From a virus, in the IMG/VR virus record IMGVR_UViG_3300021376_000051, positions 1 to 64,000 of that record: a stretch of DNA of 64,000 bases; one strand, given 5' to 3'. Below, one piece after another: positions 14,293 to 27,300 of this stretch; the stretch's first letter is position 1; each line of letters begins with the position of its first letter. The position numbers and the translations under genes were made by a program. The notes beneath the pieces were generated by a model. That model made no database searches. It saw nothing but the letters and a program-made list of their open reading frames with translations, and had not been told where the DNA came from.

Positions 14293-14622
14293 TTATCGAA
14301 CGCATGAAATCAGGCGGTCGATATTAAATGACCGCTTCTGTGGAGGCTTTGCCTGTGTGATTTCAATCCCGATCACGCACTTCCCAACCACTTCGATGAC
14401 AACAAACTCGTCAAACCTCCGAAGTGAACCGTCGATCTTCATGAATCGGACTAAGTACAGCCGGTCACCAGGTTGAAAGTTGTGCCCGATGAACCAAGGC
14501 GTTGGGTTACGATTGTATCCCGCTGCCTCCTTCTCCTCGTCCGAGGTTGTGAGGAGGATGGCAATAACGCCACCCAGGATGAGGAGGACAGCCGCAAAGC
14601 AGATGTAGAACAAGATTTCCAT
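14293..14622 (-). CDS. Single-pass membrane protein of the GC-rich island
   Basis: A 109-residue protein. Residues 2-23 (EILFYICFAAVLLILGGVIA) form a membrane segment at the N-terminus. A soluble domain follows, starting near HNFQPGDRLYLVRFMKID and FVVIEVVGKCVIGIEI, that looks like a small beta barrel. The frame extends 7 codons upstream from a TTG; the ATG at 14622 puts the hydrophobic helix at the start. It lies between the two copies of the duplicated leader. No family recognised. Confidence 0.65.
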   Translation of the reverse strand: MEILFYICFAAVLLILGGVIAILLTTSDEEKEAAGYNRNPTPWFIGHNFQPGDRLYLVRFMKIDGSLRRFDEFVVIEVVGKCVIGIEITQAKPPQKRSFNIDRLISCVR

Positions 14623-14649
14623 CTGAGTCTCGCTTTCAATCAAGGCTAG

Positions 14650-14729
14650 GCCATTTGAACTGTGGCCCTTACAGTTACCCTAAACAGGGAATCCCAAGGT
14701 AAGACACTTAAGCCTTACCTTGGGGTAGT
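14650..14729 (-). repeat. Duplicated three-hairpin leader, copy 2 (before the membrane protein)
   Basis: Same layout as 14190-14271. Differences between the copies preserve pairing: the third stem is GGCC/GGCC here against GGTC/GACC there, and the middle stem is CCCT/AGGG against CCCC/GGGG. Compensatory changes like these suggest the RNA fold is selected. Confidence 0.8.
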
Positions 14730-14743
14730 ACTGCGACTATCTA

Positions 14744-15217
14744 TCAACCACCAAACGAAGAATGCTTGTGCTGAGCCGAAACAACCTTTTGATGTGGAAT
14801 CACCATATAAGGTGCTTCCACAAAACCATAAAACTTGTTAACCCACGGCGCGGGAATGCTCATCTTGTCCCATGTAACATAGGCAAAGTACCAATCCCGC
14901 ATGACCCATGTGGATGTAACCACATCCAACAGAGTAACCGCCTCCCCGTTGAACTCGACATAATCCAAGTATGGACCTTCGTCCCACACCCACCCCTTGA
15001 TGTAGGTGTTATCTCCGCGAACGATCCGGTGAAGGAGTGAACGAACACTCCAACATCGTCGAACAAGGCGCACCCAGCGAACCCGCTGGTTGCGTTCGCG
15101 GCAGTGCTGCGTTTCTGACGAAACAATGGAGAGAATCAAACGAACCCACAGCTGAATGGTAACAAAGAAGTGCTTCACGATCAAACTCGCTTTCTGGTAC
15201 AAATGTACCAAATTCAA
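14744..15217 (-). CDS. Hypothetical protein of the GC-rich island (start uncertain)
   Basis: A frame of up to 157 residues. The C-terminal two thirds are convincing (NTYIKGWVWDEGPYLDYVEF, TWVMRDWYFAYVTWDKMSIP): aromatic, probably beta-rich. The N-terminus has a hydrophobic stretch (VTIQLWVRLILSIVSS) and then many arginines, perhaps a membrane anchor. There is no ATG start: the first candidate is TTG at 15217 and a GTG lies at 15178. It is the first gene of the island after the giant virion gene. No family recognised. Confidence 0.5.
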   Translation of the reverse strand: MNLVHLYQKASLIVKHFFVTIQLWVRLILSIVSSETQHCRERNQRVRWVRLVRRCWSVRSLLHRIVRGDNTYIKGWVWDEGPYLDYVEFNGEAVTLLDVVTSTWVMRDWYFAYVTWDKMSIPAPWVNKFYGFVEAPYMVIPHQKVVSAQHKHSSFGG

Positions 15218-15301
15218 GCCAAAAACCCAGGGCTACGGGGGAAAATTACCAACGATGATAATCTATCCACCCCGACGAATTTTTTTGACCCCTAAGTCGA
15301 T

Positions 15302-18300
15302 TTACAGTAAAGCTTCTGGTGCCTGTATTGGCTGGTTAGCCTTTTGTAAATCTACGGATGTGGAAGTTTGTTGTGGTTGTGGTTGCTGTGGTTGTGGCTG
15401 TGGCAACTGTGGTTGCTGTGGTTGTGGCAATTGTGGTTGCTTAGGTTGTGGCAATTGTGGTTGCTGTAGTCTTTCCGAACTACGCTTCAAGTATTCTTCT
15501 AGATGTCTTTTTGGGATATTGTTATATTGTGTTTCTTTTTGCAATACTGTTGGATACTCTGGGAACATTTCTCTAATTAGTGCATTTGTTGTATCTTCTA
15601 CTGGTGTAGACATAGAATCTATAATTGCTGATATGTCTCCCTTGGCTCCTCTATACGAGCCTCCTGAGGTTGGCGAGCTAGTTCCCCATGCTTGTGCTAC
15701 GGCTACTCTAATTGGTAGTGAGTAACCGTTGGCAATTAGCCAAGGCCCCAATGCTTTATAAGCAGCCCAGGTTTTGGCATCCCAAGTTTCTTGTGGTGAT
15801 GCAAATGCTTCAACCATTTTGTATATATCTCTAAATTGTTGCATTAATCCAGCTTCAGCAACAGAGCTAAGCATACCACCCTGTGATCTACCAGTTGCTG
15901 CTGCTAAACTAGCATTAGCAATTAACCCTAGTATGTTATTACTAAATGCTGGATTACGCATGATGTATCTACCAATTTCGCTGATATTATCTTTTCTATT
16001 AAGTTTTTCTAGAATATCTTCATAACTTAATGTGCCTCTAGCTAAAGCAAGGACAAGATTATAAGTAAAGTCTAGTAAACTTGAAGTTGCAAGCATCATA
16101 CCCATTTTTGGAAAACTAGCTGTACTACCCCTTCTAATTATTTGCTGAGCAACAAACAAAGAAGTATATGATTTATAGAATGTTAGCAGATCGGTAGCTA
16201 GGTTATCACTTCGTGGGGCATCTAGTGCTTTACGGACAACCATACCTCTTGTTGTGTTAAATTCTTGGAATTTAGCCATAGCTGTTTTAGCTAGACTTAG
16301 TTCAGCTAGTAATTCATTCCTAGTTAAGAATGGTCTTGGTACTGGTCCGGTTGATCTTGGTGAGGTTGAGTCTTTTAGTTCTAGTTCGACATCCATCATA
16401 TCTTGGAATAGAATAACACCTCTAAATGTATTCTTTTCTGTTCTAATATATCGCAATGCCTCTAGTCTCTTGCCCTCTAGTAAACCAGATTGAATTATAT
16501 ATACAGCAACTTCTTGGTCAATGAAACCTAACTTGTTTTGCCGTAGTAATTCCTTAATTTGGCCAACTGTGGTTGGTTTAATTGCAGCAGCCCTATAGGC
16601 ATCTCGGAATCTATTGAGATGTCCCATTCTTTCTAGTTTAACTATTAATCTATTACCAGCAGCATCCATAGCAACTCTTACAGATTTCATTGCACTGGAG
16701 TTGGAGCGGGATCTATTTAGTTTCCATCTATCCCAGAATCCTAATTTTTCAATTAGATCTGAAGATGGATCCATAGATAAGAGATTGCTTGGTAACATTG
16801 GTGAAGTAGTTTCTTCAACAAATGATAAAGTATTTTGAGCAAGTCTTCTAATCTTTCTTTGTCTGATTGGGAAGAATTGTCTTTTTGTTCTTCCACTTGC
16901 GTCTGTTACTTTTCCTGGGAAACCAGAAGTATCTACTATAGCATTTGCCGCATTAACTATACCATCTTCTACCATATCTCTTAGGAATCTAAAGGAAGAT
17001 ATAACACCAACAAACGGGTTGCTTTCTTGGAACATTTGCGACATTGTACTCATTACACCCTCTACCATATAAGTAGCTGTGTTGATATTCATACCGAATC
17101 GCATCAATACTAATGTTTTAGCTCGGTTGTTCCAATCTGCTAGGCTTTGGCCCATGTCTGTGGTATCTCGTACTAGATTACCCTTTGTTTCTAGTAGCGC
17201 AAGTCTAAGTCTATTGATACCTTGACGCATTAAAGCGTTGTTATCAATCTTTAGGTTTCTTTCTCCACGTTGATCAAATAGGGTAATGTTTCTGCTATTG
17301 GAATTAACTGTTTGATCATTCTCAGCTTCAAACATATCTAAGATCTGAGATATATTGAAGTATGCATTTGGAATACCTGATAGCTGCTGAACCATTTTAC
17401 GTTCAATAGCATCATATGCAATCTTACCAGTACCCTTAGCCAATGTTGATAGATTTGTTTCAAACAACTTAAGCATGTTTGGGTTAGTTGATAAGAATAC
17501 ATCTCTGCTGGTTAGGAATACAGAATCCTGTTTAAATAGCGCAGAAGACTTTGTAACTCTATTTAGAAACTCAATGGTTAGTACATCAGATGGACCCAAG
17601 ATACCAGTCATTTCTCCAGTTAAACCATGTGGCATGTTTCTATCAGAAATACTAAAGTGTTTTCTTACGTCATCTCTTTGGAACTTAGTATTCCATCTTT
17701 CGGCTGTTTTTTCATCTGTAGGAATTAAGAATGCTTTCTTAAAAGCTAGTACAACCATATCCATATTTTGGGTTGTCATCCCACCAAATGTTTTTTCTAA
17801 AGTAACATCACCATCTCTAGTTTGCCATAGTATTTTATGAATTATTTCCTGCACATCTTTATGGATTCTAACTAAAGATTGTGTAGAAGCATAATCGGCT
17901 ACTGTTGTAATACCTGTTCTACCGATTGATTTTTTTGCAGCTGTTCTTACAGCCCAATTTATAATTGCTTCTCTACCACCATTAGCAATAGTATCCTTAC
18001 CGGAAATAATATCAGCCACAACCTTGCTTAAAGATGCTTCATCTGCTACTAGCATTTCTTCTGGATTTAGTGGAATTATTCCAGAAGTATATCCTAGTAA
18101 TGGAGAGAATGTTGCATACTTTCCATTAGCATCTAACATTGCTATATTCTTACTAACTAGTTCCTTTTTAATTATATCAAACGCATCTCTAGCTAGGTTA
18201 CGATCCTGTAATAATGAAGTATCTCTTAGTCTAACTGGGAACACATCATTTTTACTGGTTTTTTCTAGCATGCCTACTTGGGTTTGTAGCTCTACGGTTT

Positions 18301-21300
18301 TATCTGTTAATAGTCTAAAAGCACCAGTAAGACTTTCAACATGCTTCTGTTCTTTTACTCCGGTTAGGATTGGTCTAATACCTAATAAATTCCTTACTAC
18401 ATCCTGAATAATAGCGTGTTGCATATTAAGGTTATTGGGATATTCTGAACTTAGGTCTGCCGACTTAATCATTACATTATAAACATAAGGATCAATCAGT
18501 AGTTTATCGTTTTGAATACCACTAACATCAGACTGTAAAGAACCTTTTGTTGTTACAGAAGCCTGGTCAATTAGTTCTGTTAGAATAGCTAATGGTGCAA
18601 ATGGGCTATTATAGGTTAATGAAGTTGCATTCATAAACCCTTGTAATAGGTTGTTTTGCAGTATGGTTGAGATCATTAACTCGGAACCAACAAAGGGTAT
18701 ACTTCTAATAATACCAGCAGCTGTTCCTTCATCTGCTCTTTCTCCTCGTCTATCAATACCACGTTGAATAAGTCCAACTAAGAATGCTCTTCTAAATCCA
18801 TTATCAAGAAGATCTCGTTCTGTTAGTCTTGAACCCTTTGTTGTTGAGAAATCATCTAAATCAGCTAAAGTTCTTGCAACAAACCCAACACTAATATTCA
18901 TAAATGTATTAATGTCTTTTTCTCTAATCTTTTGTTTAAGATCATTTATCTTTGAGTCTATAGCTGCAAGTGTTGCCATATTTGGAATTGGCTTGCTACT
19001 TTCTATCTTATAGTTTTGTTCTTCTACTCTTAGCTCTGAAATCAAGATATTAAGATCAGCCATTTCTGTTGGTGTTAATTGTCTATTGTTTTCCGTAGCA
19101 ACGACACGTTTAAATGCATTGAGTTGAGCATCAGGATTTCCAACATCAGCTCTAGTAGACATCCCTGTTCCAATAACAGCCATTACAACATCTTCAGCTT
19201 CTTTCATAAAGCTAGAGTATTCTGGGTTATCATTTAGTTTATTAAATGTAATAAGGACTCGTTGAGCCATTTTCTTAATAGCATAGAAAGCATTTTCCCA
19301 AAGTCTATAAGCCCTACCAACTGGTGCATACTTGTCTCTTAGTTTTGTAATAGCTTCCTTCGATCCTAGTACATTTCTTAGTAAGAAGAATGCACCCATA
19401 TGGGCAAAGAACTCATCAGTATTGCTAAGTGCATACTCTACTTCTTGTTCTAAGTTTTCGTATGGTTTGCCATTATTCATGGCTAATAGCATTTCTCTAA
19501 TTACTGGTTTTGATCTTGTTGTATCAAATAGTCCAGTAACTTTACGCCACTCGGGTGAGTTTGTTTTTACATACTTTAGTCTAGCAATGTGAACTAATTC
19601 TTCTGCAAATCTAAATAGGATTTCATTTTCTGCTGTAACCTTCATTGCTGTTATGTTTTGACCTATTACATATCTACCATTTCTCTTAGCAGCAAACATA
19701 ATACCGTCTTTACCTTCTCCAGCAAATGATTCTATTGTTAGTTCTTCTACAATATCTGGGTTATGCTTTGCCAGGTTACCAATAAGCATAAGCTTCATAT
19801 CCCGTGCTCTTGCTGATATTACACCACCAGAAACAAGACCATCAAGATAGTTTACAAACTTTTCTGCTGATTCTCGGTGTGCTGGGTTGCTAAATGACAT
19901 TATAAAGTCATCTGGATCAGTATATACAGCCGGAGAAGATGCATCAGAGTAGATCTCGTCAGCAATTTCTGGTTCTAGTTGTGGTCTGGTAAAGTCTTCA
20001 ACAGCCGCTCTGATATTAGACACAACTGCTGGTGTTAGTTCTTTACCGCTTGCTGTGGCCATAGCTCTAACAAACACAGCATCGCTTGTTAGGTTTCTTG
20101 GTTCAGCAACAACTCGTTCCATTGCTGCTCTAGTTACATAGTATTCTTTTGCATTATCATGTGGTTCGTTATCCATGACGTACATTAATGCAGATACAAC
20201 ATCATCAATTTGTTGCTTTTGGCTGGTCTTTAAACCTTCTGCATTAAAGTATCTATATACAGATCGCTCTGCTGCATCGTTTCCTGCTACTTTATACATC
20301 ATAGCAGCAATCTTAATTAAAGCATTTGGAGACTTTACAGACTTTGGTAACTGTGTTTTGTTGTTATTTGCCCATACAATAAAATCACCTATTTGAGATG
20401 CTTTATCTTCAAATCCAAGTTGTTGAGCTTTTACAAGAACTTCAGTTAATACAGTTAAGAATGGAGCATCTGCAACAGAGATGTTAATCTTTTGCTGTTT
20501 AACTGTTTTAAAGGCTCTACCCGCTACTATAGTTGTATCACTATTTGGTATTGTTATTGTAATTGTAGCTGGATTATCTCCAGAAGACCGCAAGTAATAC
20601 CCCAAATCAAGAACATCTTTGGACTTTCCATCAATGTTTACCCTTCTGTAATCTTTAAGCATAGCTGGTTTTACAGTACCTGGGTCTGTTTCATACAAGA
20701 ATGCAATACTTTCAGATAATTCATCTTCCATATCACGCATTCTTTCAAACATTTGGGCTTCTTTTTCTTGAATTACTGAGTCAATCTCAGTTTTAAACCC
20801 ATAGATTTCTTTGTTTGTTTGAATAGCAAGTTCAATTTCTGAGAATAACTTATAGTTTTCTAGGTTGTTTAGCATCTGAATCAAACCCTGTGGGGTATTA
20901 AGCCATAGTGTTGATGGGTTATCAACCTGTGATGTTATCTGGGCATACGGATCTGTTGGACCCTGTACGGTAAGCTTTTCTAGTTGCTCGTCTTCTCTAA
21001 ATACTTTATTGTTTTTATCTCTTAGTGTTACTCTATTTTCTGAGTTGACAGCAAAGTAGAAATTCTTTAGCAATTCTTCTGCAATACTTTGCTTTTCAAG
21101 TAATGTAGCATTCCAGATTTTCTTATATAAAGCCGAGTCTGTTCTTGGATCAAGACTTTCAAGAATAACAAACCCGTTAGAATCATATTTTACATTTGGA
21201 TCTGTTTCATATGGCGTTCCGACAATCATCTTAGTTGCTACTTGCTTAGCAGTTTCGGATGCACCTATTACTTGGTATAGTTGCATTACTTCTCTACCAA

Positions 21301-24300
21301 AGGCAACTACAGGAATCTGGGTTGTAGATGGGATTCCGGCTCTACCCTGTCTTCCACGGACAATTACTCCAGGATCTAGGGTAATTCCAAACTCCATGCT
21401 CATTAATCTTTCGATCTTACCCCTAGTACCTAGATATGTTAGTACTTGTAACCAACCAGGTTCTTCACCGAATGTTGCTTTGATATCGTTAATGGTGTCT
21501 AAACTTAGTGTTCTTTCCTCTAATGTTGCCATTAGATCGAGTGGAGAGAATCGCTTTAATCCACTAAGAGTAGCAGAGCTAATTCCAGCTGTTCTTAAGA
21601 ACCCATCAATATATCTAATTCTAGCTTCTCTAACTAGTTCGTCTTTTTCTAGAACTTCATCAATTGATGTTTTAGACTGAGATGCCTTTTGTAGTGTGTC
21701 AATAGCTGGGTTTAGTGCTTTATTTCTTAGTTGCATAACTGCAAAGATTCTACCCCAATCCTTTGCTTCTAATGACTCATCTAAACCATGTAACTTAGCA
21801 AATTCTGTTAAGACATTCTGTAGTCTAATAGCATTTTGCTCTACTCTTTCTTTTTGGCCAAGAGCAATAGCTCCAATTACATCATCAGAACTTTGTGGAA
21901 TCATTGGCATATTTTGAGGTTCATAAGGTGACTTATATCCTCTCAATGACTCTGGAACAAATCCGTTTGGATTAGAACTTAAGGCACCCTCAACCTCTGC
22001 TAGTTGTTGCAAAGCTTGGTTTTGTTTAATTCTGGCTGCGTGTTGTGCTGCTGCTAGTGCATAAATACCACGTTGTGTAAAGTCAATATCTGCATATGCT
22101 GGTCTTAAAGCACCGTATCCATCGACAGTAGGATCTAGAATAATCTCTTCTCTGCTACTTACTGCATCAGAAGCAAGAGTTCTAAATCTAAGTCTAGCAT
22201 ATGCTGTTCCTGCTGCTTTTTTATTTCTATCATTTCTTTCTTTCGCGGTTATTTCAATTCCACCAACAGTATACTTACGAATCTTTGGTGCTTTTTCAAG
22301 GTACTTTGATACTTCTGCTGCTTCTATTTCTTTTGCGGATCTTGCTTGTAGATCTAAGAAATACTTTGTTCTATTTTCATTTATTTCTGGTTTATATCCA
22401 GTAACAATAGTTGGTCTATAGAACTTGGCTAGGTTTAATAGTATTTGTCTAGCAAAGATCTGTTCAAAGTCTGCTCTTGCTGCTTGTTTTTCTTCAATCT
22501 TCCACATACCATAAGGATTGTAATCTCCACCTGGCTCCATAACCCTTGGTTGGGCATACTTTGAGCTTTCTGGACCAAGGCCATACCAACTAACCATGTG
22601 GTTTCTACCGCTTGCGGTTTCTACTCCATATCTAAAGTACACTTCTCTATTCAAGTATCTAGTATAGTCTTCTTTATCAATGTGTACACCCATTACAAAT
22701 CTATGAATGTCTGCTACATCTTCATCTAATACAAATGGAGTAGTAGCTCGTCTATTTAAAGCATAAATCATTAGATGATTTTGTGCTGCTTCTTCGCCGC
22801 CAGCAAGTGCTACATTCATTTCATAGATAAACGTGGCATATTCTTCTGGACTCATGCTATCAACTGCTTTGCCTTCCCAAATAGCAGCAGCTTTATCAAG
22901 TCTTGCTTTCCACTTTGTTAGCAATTCTGACTCAATTTCTTGTTCAATTTCTTCAAGTTTTCTATTACTTGGATTTACAATTCCACGAACTCTTGCTACA
23001 GACTTAGCCGTTTCTTTTGCAGAAACAGAAATAAACTCTTGCATACTACCCAATCGTTCCATTCTTGATCGCGCTTCACCAAGAGCTTTGGAGCCATTCA
23101 AAGTACTGCTATAGGTGCTTGAGTTTAGTCTTTGTGCGTTGCTTAGTAATATATTTCGTAAGTCTTGGATATTTTCTCTACTAAACCCAATAACTTCATC
23201 AATTAATCTAGAACTTCCAATTAACTGCGATCTTACAGACATACGAGCTAGGAATTCAATTTCATCTTCAGTTAGGTCAAGATTTGTTTCTTTTACCTTT
23301 GTCTGTAAACCCTGTAGAATACCGGGATAGCCTGCTTGATAGAATGCCGGTGTTACAGCACCCTTTAGGAATTCTTTTAGTTGCGCTCTATTCTTTTCAT
23401 CGCTTGGATCGCCCATCTTAGCTCTTAATGCTTTAGCTAACTCAGCATCCGCTGGTGTAATATTAAATTTAGATGGATTAGTAGCCATCTCATTTAGCAT
23501 ATTTGTACCAAAGTATGGGCTATTTTTATCACTGGTTCCAAGTAAGATGTCTATAAACATAAATCTTGGGTCACCTAAATCTTTACCAGCAACAACAACC
23601 TTTTTACCAGCAAATGTAGCTGGAGCACCTGTTTCATCTGTTGCTTTTAGAACCTGTAACAGATCATCCATAACTTTAAAATTGCCGTCATTAAAGGCAA
23701 TCAACATTGCTAGGATGTTATGCTTACCGTTATACTTGTAGTCTGATTTATTTGATGTATTCCAGGCAGCATCCCCATTGGTTCTAAGGATTTCCATACC
23801 ACGATCAAGTACATTTTCAAGCTCCTTAACACCATCTGGTGTCATTAAGCCATAACTAATCATATGTGCTAACTGGTCTACAGCACCACCCATAAGTGCA
23901 GCAGCGGTTGGTCCACCAGCACTTATAAAGTCTTGCATATAAAATACTGGTTGGGTATCTTTAAAGAATCTTGGTGGAGCTTTCATTCCCATGTAAGTAC
24001 AGTCATGGTTAAATGACATAAGTAATCTGGGAATCTCATATAAATGTTCTTCTACTAGCAACCTTCTTTCTGCTAGGTTTGGAATAGCAGCAAATGGACT
24101 ACGAACAGTAACATCAGGACTTATGTCTAGAACCTGTTGTCTAGCAAAGAAACTAATTGGATCTCCTGGTTTTTGAGTTAGTGGAGTCTCTAGCCAAGAG
24201 TATACTGAACTTAGGACAGCAGGATCACTAAGGTCCATATCAAGAATAGCATTTACTCTTTGCTGGAGTCTCCATCCCTCATAGGCTAACTCTTCATTAT

Positions 24301-27300
24301 CAAGAGAGTGTGGCTGTGCCATGTTGACTTTATCTTTACTTGGCATACCAAATATCTTTCTTCTACCCTTGCCACCCCTAGCTAGTAGTGTTCTGTCATC
24401 CATTTGCATAACAGACTCAACTTCATTTCCGCGCTGTAGCAGTACGTCTGTTACTGAAATGTCTGGTTTTTGATCCATCATTACTTGTGCAAAAGCAATA
24501 CCAACCTCGTCTGCTGGCTTCCAGTCTAAAGACCCATTACCAAAGTCTTGTAATGCACTTAGACCTGGGACAAATGGTTTAAAGTAATCAAGAATTACTC
24601 TTTCCCAGTATTGAGACTCTGATTCTGTTTCTTTTCTTGGCTCTGCTTTAACTCTATCAAGCATTGCTTTATTAAATCTATTCTTAACTTCTGACTTAGA
24701 AATAAACTTAATAAATGAATCAAGTACAGCGTTTTCATATCTTTCTGCACTTCTAACAGAGTTGCTGAACAGGCCATCTTGTTTAAACTTTCCGACCGGC
24801 ATAGAGCCATCTAGATTGTCATTTATACTAACAACAGCTTCATTTCTATCGTTAATGTTGTAATTTAGTGATAAAACAAATCCATACTTGGTAAATAACT
24901 CATCTAGTAGTGGGTTTATTGCTCTTTGGTTTTCTAAGGCAATGCGTCTAAGAGATCTATCAAAGTTTGTTTCTTCTGCGGCTCTTCCCTCAAGACCATT
25001 AATAACCGCATTAATCTTAGCTTCGTTAGTTGTTGGATCACCCATTAAACTTTTGAGATACCAGTTAATTAGTATATCATAAACAGCATTAGCATCATAA
25101 CCATAAGAACTTACCATATAGGTTTGTTCTACAATATCAGTTACTTTTGGTGTTATTTTAGTTATATCGCTTAGTGTATCAAGTGGAATTAACCCAGTAA
25201 ACTCAATGCTGTTATTTAGCAGTAAATTACTCTTTGGTGGGGTAATTGAAATTGTAGTTACTTCATCTGAGTCAGAACCCTGTAGTGCTAGACTGCTTAT
25301 ACCAGGATCAGACATATGTAAGAATAAAGCTAGTGTTGTTTCTGTATCGTTTTCTGCATAAGCATCAAACTCAAAGAAGTCTCCAGTTTCTTGTCCTCTT
25401 CTCCAAAGTTCTGTAATACCGCCTTCACCAAGTTTGATTTCTTCACCCGTTACAAGATTAACAGGATAGCCTGTAGTAAATTGAATCCTTGGTTTACCTG
25501 TTGTTGGGTCTGGGTAACTAAGTACTGGTGTTCTTGTTGGTAGATTATTTTTTGCAAGTTCTTTAAGTTTTTTACCCTTAACTCTAGACTTTTCAAACAT
25601 ATTAATGCCTGGAGCTTGGCTTGTAATATTAGCAAGCAAGTCAAAGCTTCTTAAAGATACTCTAGCAAGTAAATCTGAGTCACTAGTAAAGAATCGTAGT
25701 TGTGGTAAATCAAAGCCATTACCGTTGTGTGTAATTAGCTTATATCCCATATTCTGTAGTTCTTCGATTCTCTTTAATACGCTAGTAACTTGATCATTAG
25801 TTAGTACTTGTCTTTCTTTTGCTTCTGTTGTTTTAACATCTACAAGATCAGTGCCATTATTTACTAAGACTTCATTTGATCTAGTAAGTGCAGCTGGGTT
25901 AGATGAATCATATGTAGCAATCTGAATGCTATAGATACCATCTACTTTTCTATCCGGGTCATTAACATCACCAAAGGTTTCAATATCAATTGTAATTAAC
26001 TTTGAGTTATCTTTATCAAACCCATCTGCAAAGTCTGGCATTGTTTCAGGATCGCCACCATGAAGCTTTATTAAATTCCTAGACATACTTAATTTATCAT
26101 CAATACCAACTTGAGATATTACTCTTCTTTGCATTGTTTTTAAGTATGCTTTTTGAAATGCTTCTGGATGGATATCCATAAGACGGTCACCTAAAACCTG
26201 TCTCAATAGCTTTTCATTTATTGTTCCGTTAAAGTACTTAAAGCCGAATACACTTCGGAGTCTTCTAACCGATCCCTCAATGACTCTAGCAGCCTCTCTG
26301 TGAGACTTTACTCGGTTCTTTGCGGGAATAGTACCTCTATTATTATCTGGGTGTACAGCAACCTGGTCGGCTGTTAAAGACGGGGCAAATGTTGGATCGA
26401 TTGCTTCTGGACTAGAAGCATCAACTACTCCACGGCCTACAGCAAATGACTTTAGGGTATTTAACGCTTCTTCTGTTAGTAAGGCTGGGTCTTCTGTAAA
26501 GAATGATCCATCATAACTAGATAGTAACTGGTTTCTCCAGATTTGACTTGCTTCTTTAACTTCTGCTTCATTCATTGGAGACAAGTCTTCAGTTTTACCG
26601 TCTTCTAGTTTTTCTCTCTTACCAATTACGGTTTTAACCGCAAACTCACCAAACATTTCTTCAACCTGAGAAACAACAACAGCTCCGCTTCTTTCTATTT
26701 CATTATTTAGATAAGACAATCTAAGATTCATACCCTCAGTAGCAATTGTCATTAACTTTCTTTGGTTAATAATCATTTGCTGGGATGTCATAGATACATC
26801 TCTAACATCCCTAACTAAAGATGTTAACCCAAGTTCCATCATTCTAGCTTGAACTTTATTAAGTTCTTTTTCAAGGTTAAATTTAAACTTGGTTAGGCTT
26901 TCTGCTCTCTTGGTCATATCAATACCAGTAATATCTTTTAGACTGGCAATTGATAAACTGGTTAATGCTTTTTTAAGTTCGCTGTTTAGTTTTCCGAGTT
27001 GTTTTACAGCTTCTTTTCTATCCTTCTTTGCTTTATCTTTTTCATCCTTAAAGGACTTTTTCTTTGCTTTGTCTTTAGTTAAGATAATCTTAGATTCTAG
27101 TGCAGCAATCTTACCTTCTAACAATCTGATATCTAATTCTTTTGCTTTTATTTCTTGTTGCTTTGCTTCAACCTTAGAATCTGCATCTATTACTGTAGAT
27201 GTTTTACCAGACTCTTCAATTAGTTGTGCAATGTAAATAAAGTTTTCAAGGATAAATTCCTTTTCTAGTAAACCTTGACTTTGGTTTAAAAGGCTTTCTA

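Noticed and set aside
15156-15725. Plus-strand 189-residue cysteine/glycine-rich frame
   Set aside because: Its CGCCGC-like sequence is the antisense of the Gln/Pro repeats at the end of the giant protein; no ribosome site.
19560-19620. Zinc metalloprotease (HExxH-like) in the giant protein near FAEELVHIARL
   Set aside because: The first histidine is missing, so the motif is not catalytic as read.
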